Shown: in pieces, positions 62,149-64,000 of the stretch
Position numbering within the stretch: position 1 is the stretch's first letter
Layout: every line of letters begins with the position of its first letter
Assembly (NCBI GenBank): GCA_963995505.1
Contig: OZ023198.1
Coordinates: forward strand, 11,275,141 to 11,339,140
Direction of reading: 5' to 3'
Length of the DNA: 64,000 nucleotides
Source of the DNA: Hypericum androsaemum
Taxonomy: Eukaryota > Streptophyta > Magnoliopsida > Malpighiales > Hypericaceae
Position numbers and translations under genes: made by a program
Notes under the pieces: generated by a model
Database searches by the model: none
What the model was told of the DNA's origin: nothing
Seen by the model: the letters and a program-made list of their open reading frames with translations, nothing else

Positions 62149-63089
62149 GAGTAAATTATCCTCAGTTCTGGTCTATAATGAAATAGTTAGTAAGGTCCCA
62201 ACTATTTAAAAAATTATTTTGCCGTTCTTACTTTTCGGAAAAAATTTGGTATCAAATCTCTGGCTGGCATCAACACCCTTTTTTTTTGTCATGTGACATG
62301 GTTTTTATACCCTTACACAAAAAATAAAACAAAATTCTTCTTCCTCAATCTTGAACGCCAAGATGAATTAACAAGAACATTCAATTAAAACACAAGAATA
62401 CCAACCTGAAAACTAAAATCAGATTTAACAACACAGCGATTGAACATTAAGCTTCAATCAAACAAACATGATCTCCTGCCCTTGACATAGAGGTTGCTGC
62501 AACCTCCTGTCGGTCGAGACTTCACCGGCTGAGATCTGCCGGATCGCCCTCTTCTCCTACAGTCGGCGTTTTCACGTTTAGCAGAAAGCGGGTATCCAGA
62601 CTCTATCGATTTCAGTCATCTTCGTCCATGGTCATCCATCGCCCATCATCAAAAGAACAGAGCCGAGGGCTCCCCGGTCTTTAACCTGCCGTGGAGAGAC
62701 TGGGTACACGTTTTTCATCCCCATTCCAGAACTCAAATTTGGAAATTAGGGTTGGGTTGTGTTGGTTATTTCCTCTTCCCCGATTTCAGTTCTTTTGGGT
62801 TCAATCGATGCAAACCCATGAATTGATTTGTTCTTTAGGTGAGTTTTTAGTAGATTTGTTCAATTTGGTTGGTTCTGGATTAGAGTTTGAAGGTTGAAGA
62901 TGGTGATATTTTTTTTTAAAGGTTATTTTGGTCATTTCACGTGACAAAAAAGAAAAATGACCGCTACGTTAGCCAGGGACCCGAAACCAATATATTTTTA
63001 AAAAGCAGGGAATGCAAAATAATTTTTAAAATAATAGGAATCTTAGAGATAATTTCACTATAGACCATGGAGCTGAGGCTAATTTGCTC
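62149..63089. mobile_element. Second MULE-like element
   Basis: Inverted ends of about 200 bp: GAGTAAATTATCCTCAG on the left and GAGCAAATTAGCCTCAG from the right. The flanks AAATTTTGT (62140-62148) and AAATTTTAA (63090-63098) match at seven of nine positions, a decayed 9-bp duplication. The interior is GC-richer with no transposase. Confidence 0.8.
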
Positions 63090-63411
63090 AAATTTTAAAT
63101 AAGGAGATACAATATAAATTATTAATTGAGAAAATCAACTAAATTATCGAGAACTATCTTCTCATTATTAATTTATTATCGAATATTAAGAGTGGCTTAG
63201 TTGTACTTTTGAGCAAATCTTAGTCCTTGATCCTTATCGAATTTTACCCGAATTAAATGTTTCTTGCAACACGTTTATAATTTTAACGATAGTCGACAAT
63301 GGAATCATCACTTTCTTTGTAAACATGATTTGAGAGAGGACTCCGGTTCAATTATGGACAAAGTTTTAAGAAAATAACATGCTCAGGAATTTCAAATATT
63401 TTATTAAGAGA
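63090..63411. repeat. Paralogous segment, copy C
   Basis: Counterpart of 56550-56870. Its left edge coincides with the MULE target site and its right edge with a retroposon A-tail. Confidence 0.85.
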
Positions 63412-64000
63412 TTTTTTTTGGCAAAAGAAAAAGAGTACAAAGATAGACCTACCACCTATCACGCGCTGATCCCACATATTGAACAATCTAAGGGGTGAGG
63501 TCTTCTGATCAATAAACCAGAGGAGAGCCCGACAACTTTAGGTCCTACTCTGCTGAATTCTGCAAGTCGGGCAGTCAGAATGACGCCTTCAGCCAATAGA
63601 TCAGAGTAACATCACCTATCAACTAGTCCAGCTGATCCCATAAGTTGGCAGTCTGGGGGGCCAACCACAAGACAATAGCCAGGTAGAAGGCCGCCTAACC
63701 CCGCAAGCCTCAAGTTATCCCGAACAATGGATCCTCCCCCCACCCACTCAAGGGACGCACATACACATACCCCATGCACTTTAGAGTGCACGGTTGCAGC
63801 CAGTGGCCTCATCAAAAATCCTATCGGTGCCACCCGACAGGGAAAAGAGTACACACTGATATCACTGCAAAGTCCTATGATAAAAGCAAAGTGGAAAATC
63901 GGCCACATGGCAAAGCTGTACAAGCCACCCCACGAACATGAAAGACTTACCATCATGAAGCAAAACGGTAGAACGGCATCAGTATCAGGTCCCGCCCGAT
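63412..64000 (-). mobile_element. Retroposon 3' end (LINE-like), continuing off the window
   Basis: On the minus strand the sequence ends TTTGTACTCTTTTTCTTTTG, then CC and a run of eight A, joined to the paralogous segment. This style of 3' end is seen in plant LINEs. No coding domain is recognised in the 590 bp visible. Confidence 0.45.

Noticed and set aside
63612..63956. A 114-residue membrane-like protein
   Set aside because: No recognisable domain; it lies in what looks like a retroposon 3' region and begins without context.

Overview
This window is nuclear DNA of a flowering plant, most likely a dicot. It has AT-rich intergenic DNA, GT-AG introns, plant gene families (cytokinin dehydrogenase, family-1 UDP-glycosyltransferase, caffeate-type O-methyltransferase, NAC) and a dense load of plant transposons. 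I cannot name the species. Three genes look intact: a five-exon cytokinin dehydrogenase (18437-22392, minus), a three-exon gene for the small ER membrane protein Asterix (47331-48564, plus) and a two-exon UDP-glycosyltransferase (49355-50870, minus). The first exon of a second cytokinin dehydrogenase lies at 405-1020 and runs off the left edge.

Region 1-34 kb is a tandem duplication of the cytokinin dehydrogenase gene with its upstream DNA. Copy 1 spans 1 to about 3060 and copy 2 about 21226 to 25800. Both copies share a decayed Helitron helicase fragment and the 3' end of a LINE. Copy 2 also carries an 870-bp solo LTR (24701-25570) with a 5-bp target duplication, and copy 1 keeps the empty site. 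Between the copies lie a 23-bp satellite, a MITE-like element, unrecognised repeated DNA and a 9.1-kb Copia element (9039-18184), whose 3' LTR ends about 250 bp past the stop codon of copy 2. Right of copy 2, the LINE (25615-34010, minus) is interrupted by a second Copia element (28833-33186).

Region 34-47 kb holds only transposons: a short non-autonomous LTR element (34059-36502), an AT-rich TIR-like mosaic (37089-39154), a fold-back structure around a Copia gag piece (39475-40296) and a degenerate Gypsy element (40297-46772) that carries a 1471-bp solo LTR.

Region 47-64 kb is more gene-like. Asterix and the glycosyltransferase are convergent. Next come the last exon of an O-methyltransferase, an intact Cassandra TRIM carrying 5S rRNA sequence, one orphan NAC exon, a truncated glycosyltransferase exon and a decayed four-exon O-methyltransferase. 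The order glycosyltransferase then O-methyltransferase occurs twice, so this is a duplicated specialised-metabolism cassette in which most copies have died. Two MULE elements with 9-bp target duplications and another retroposon end close the window.

I found no CRISPR array, operon or tRNA gene, and no convincing wholly new system. The notable items are the dated duplication history around the cytokinin dehydrogenase, the G-box-rich LTR beside it, an unrecognised 193-residue ORF carried by the Copia element, and the transposon ends abutting the genes.
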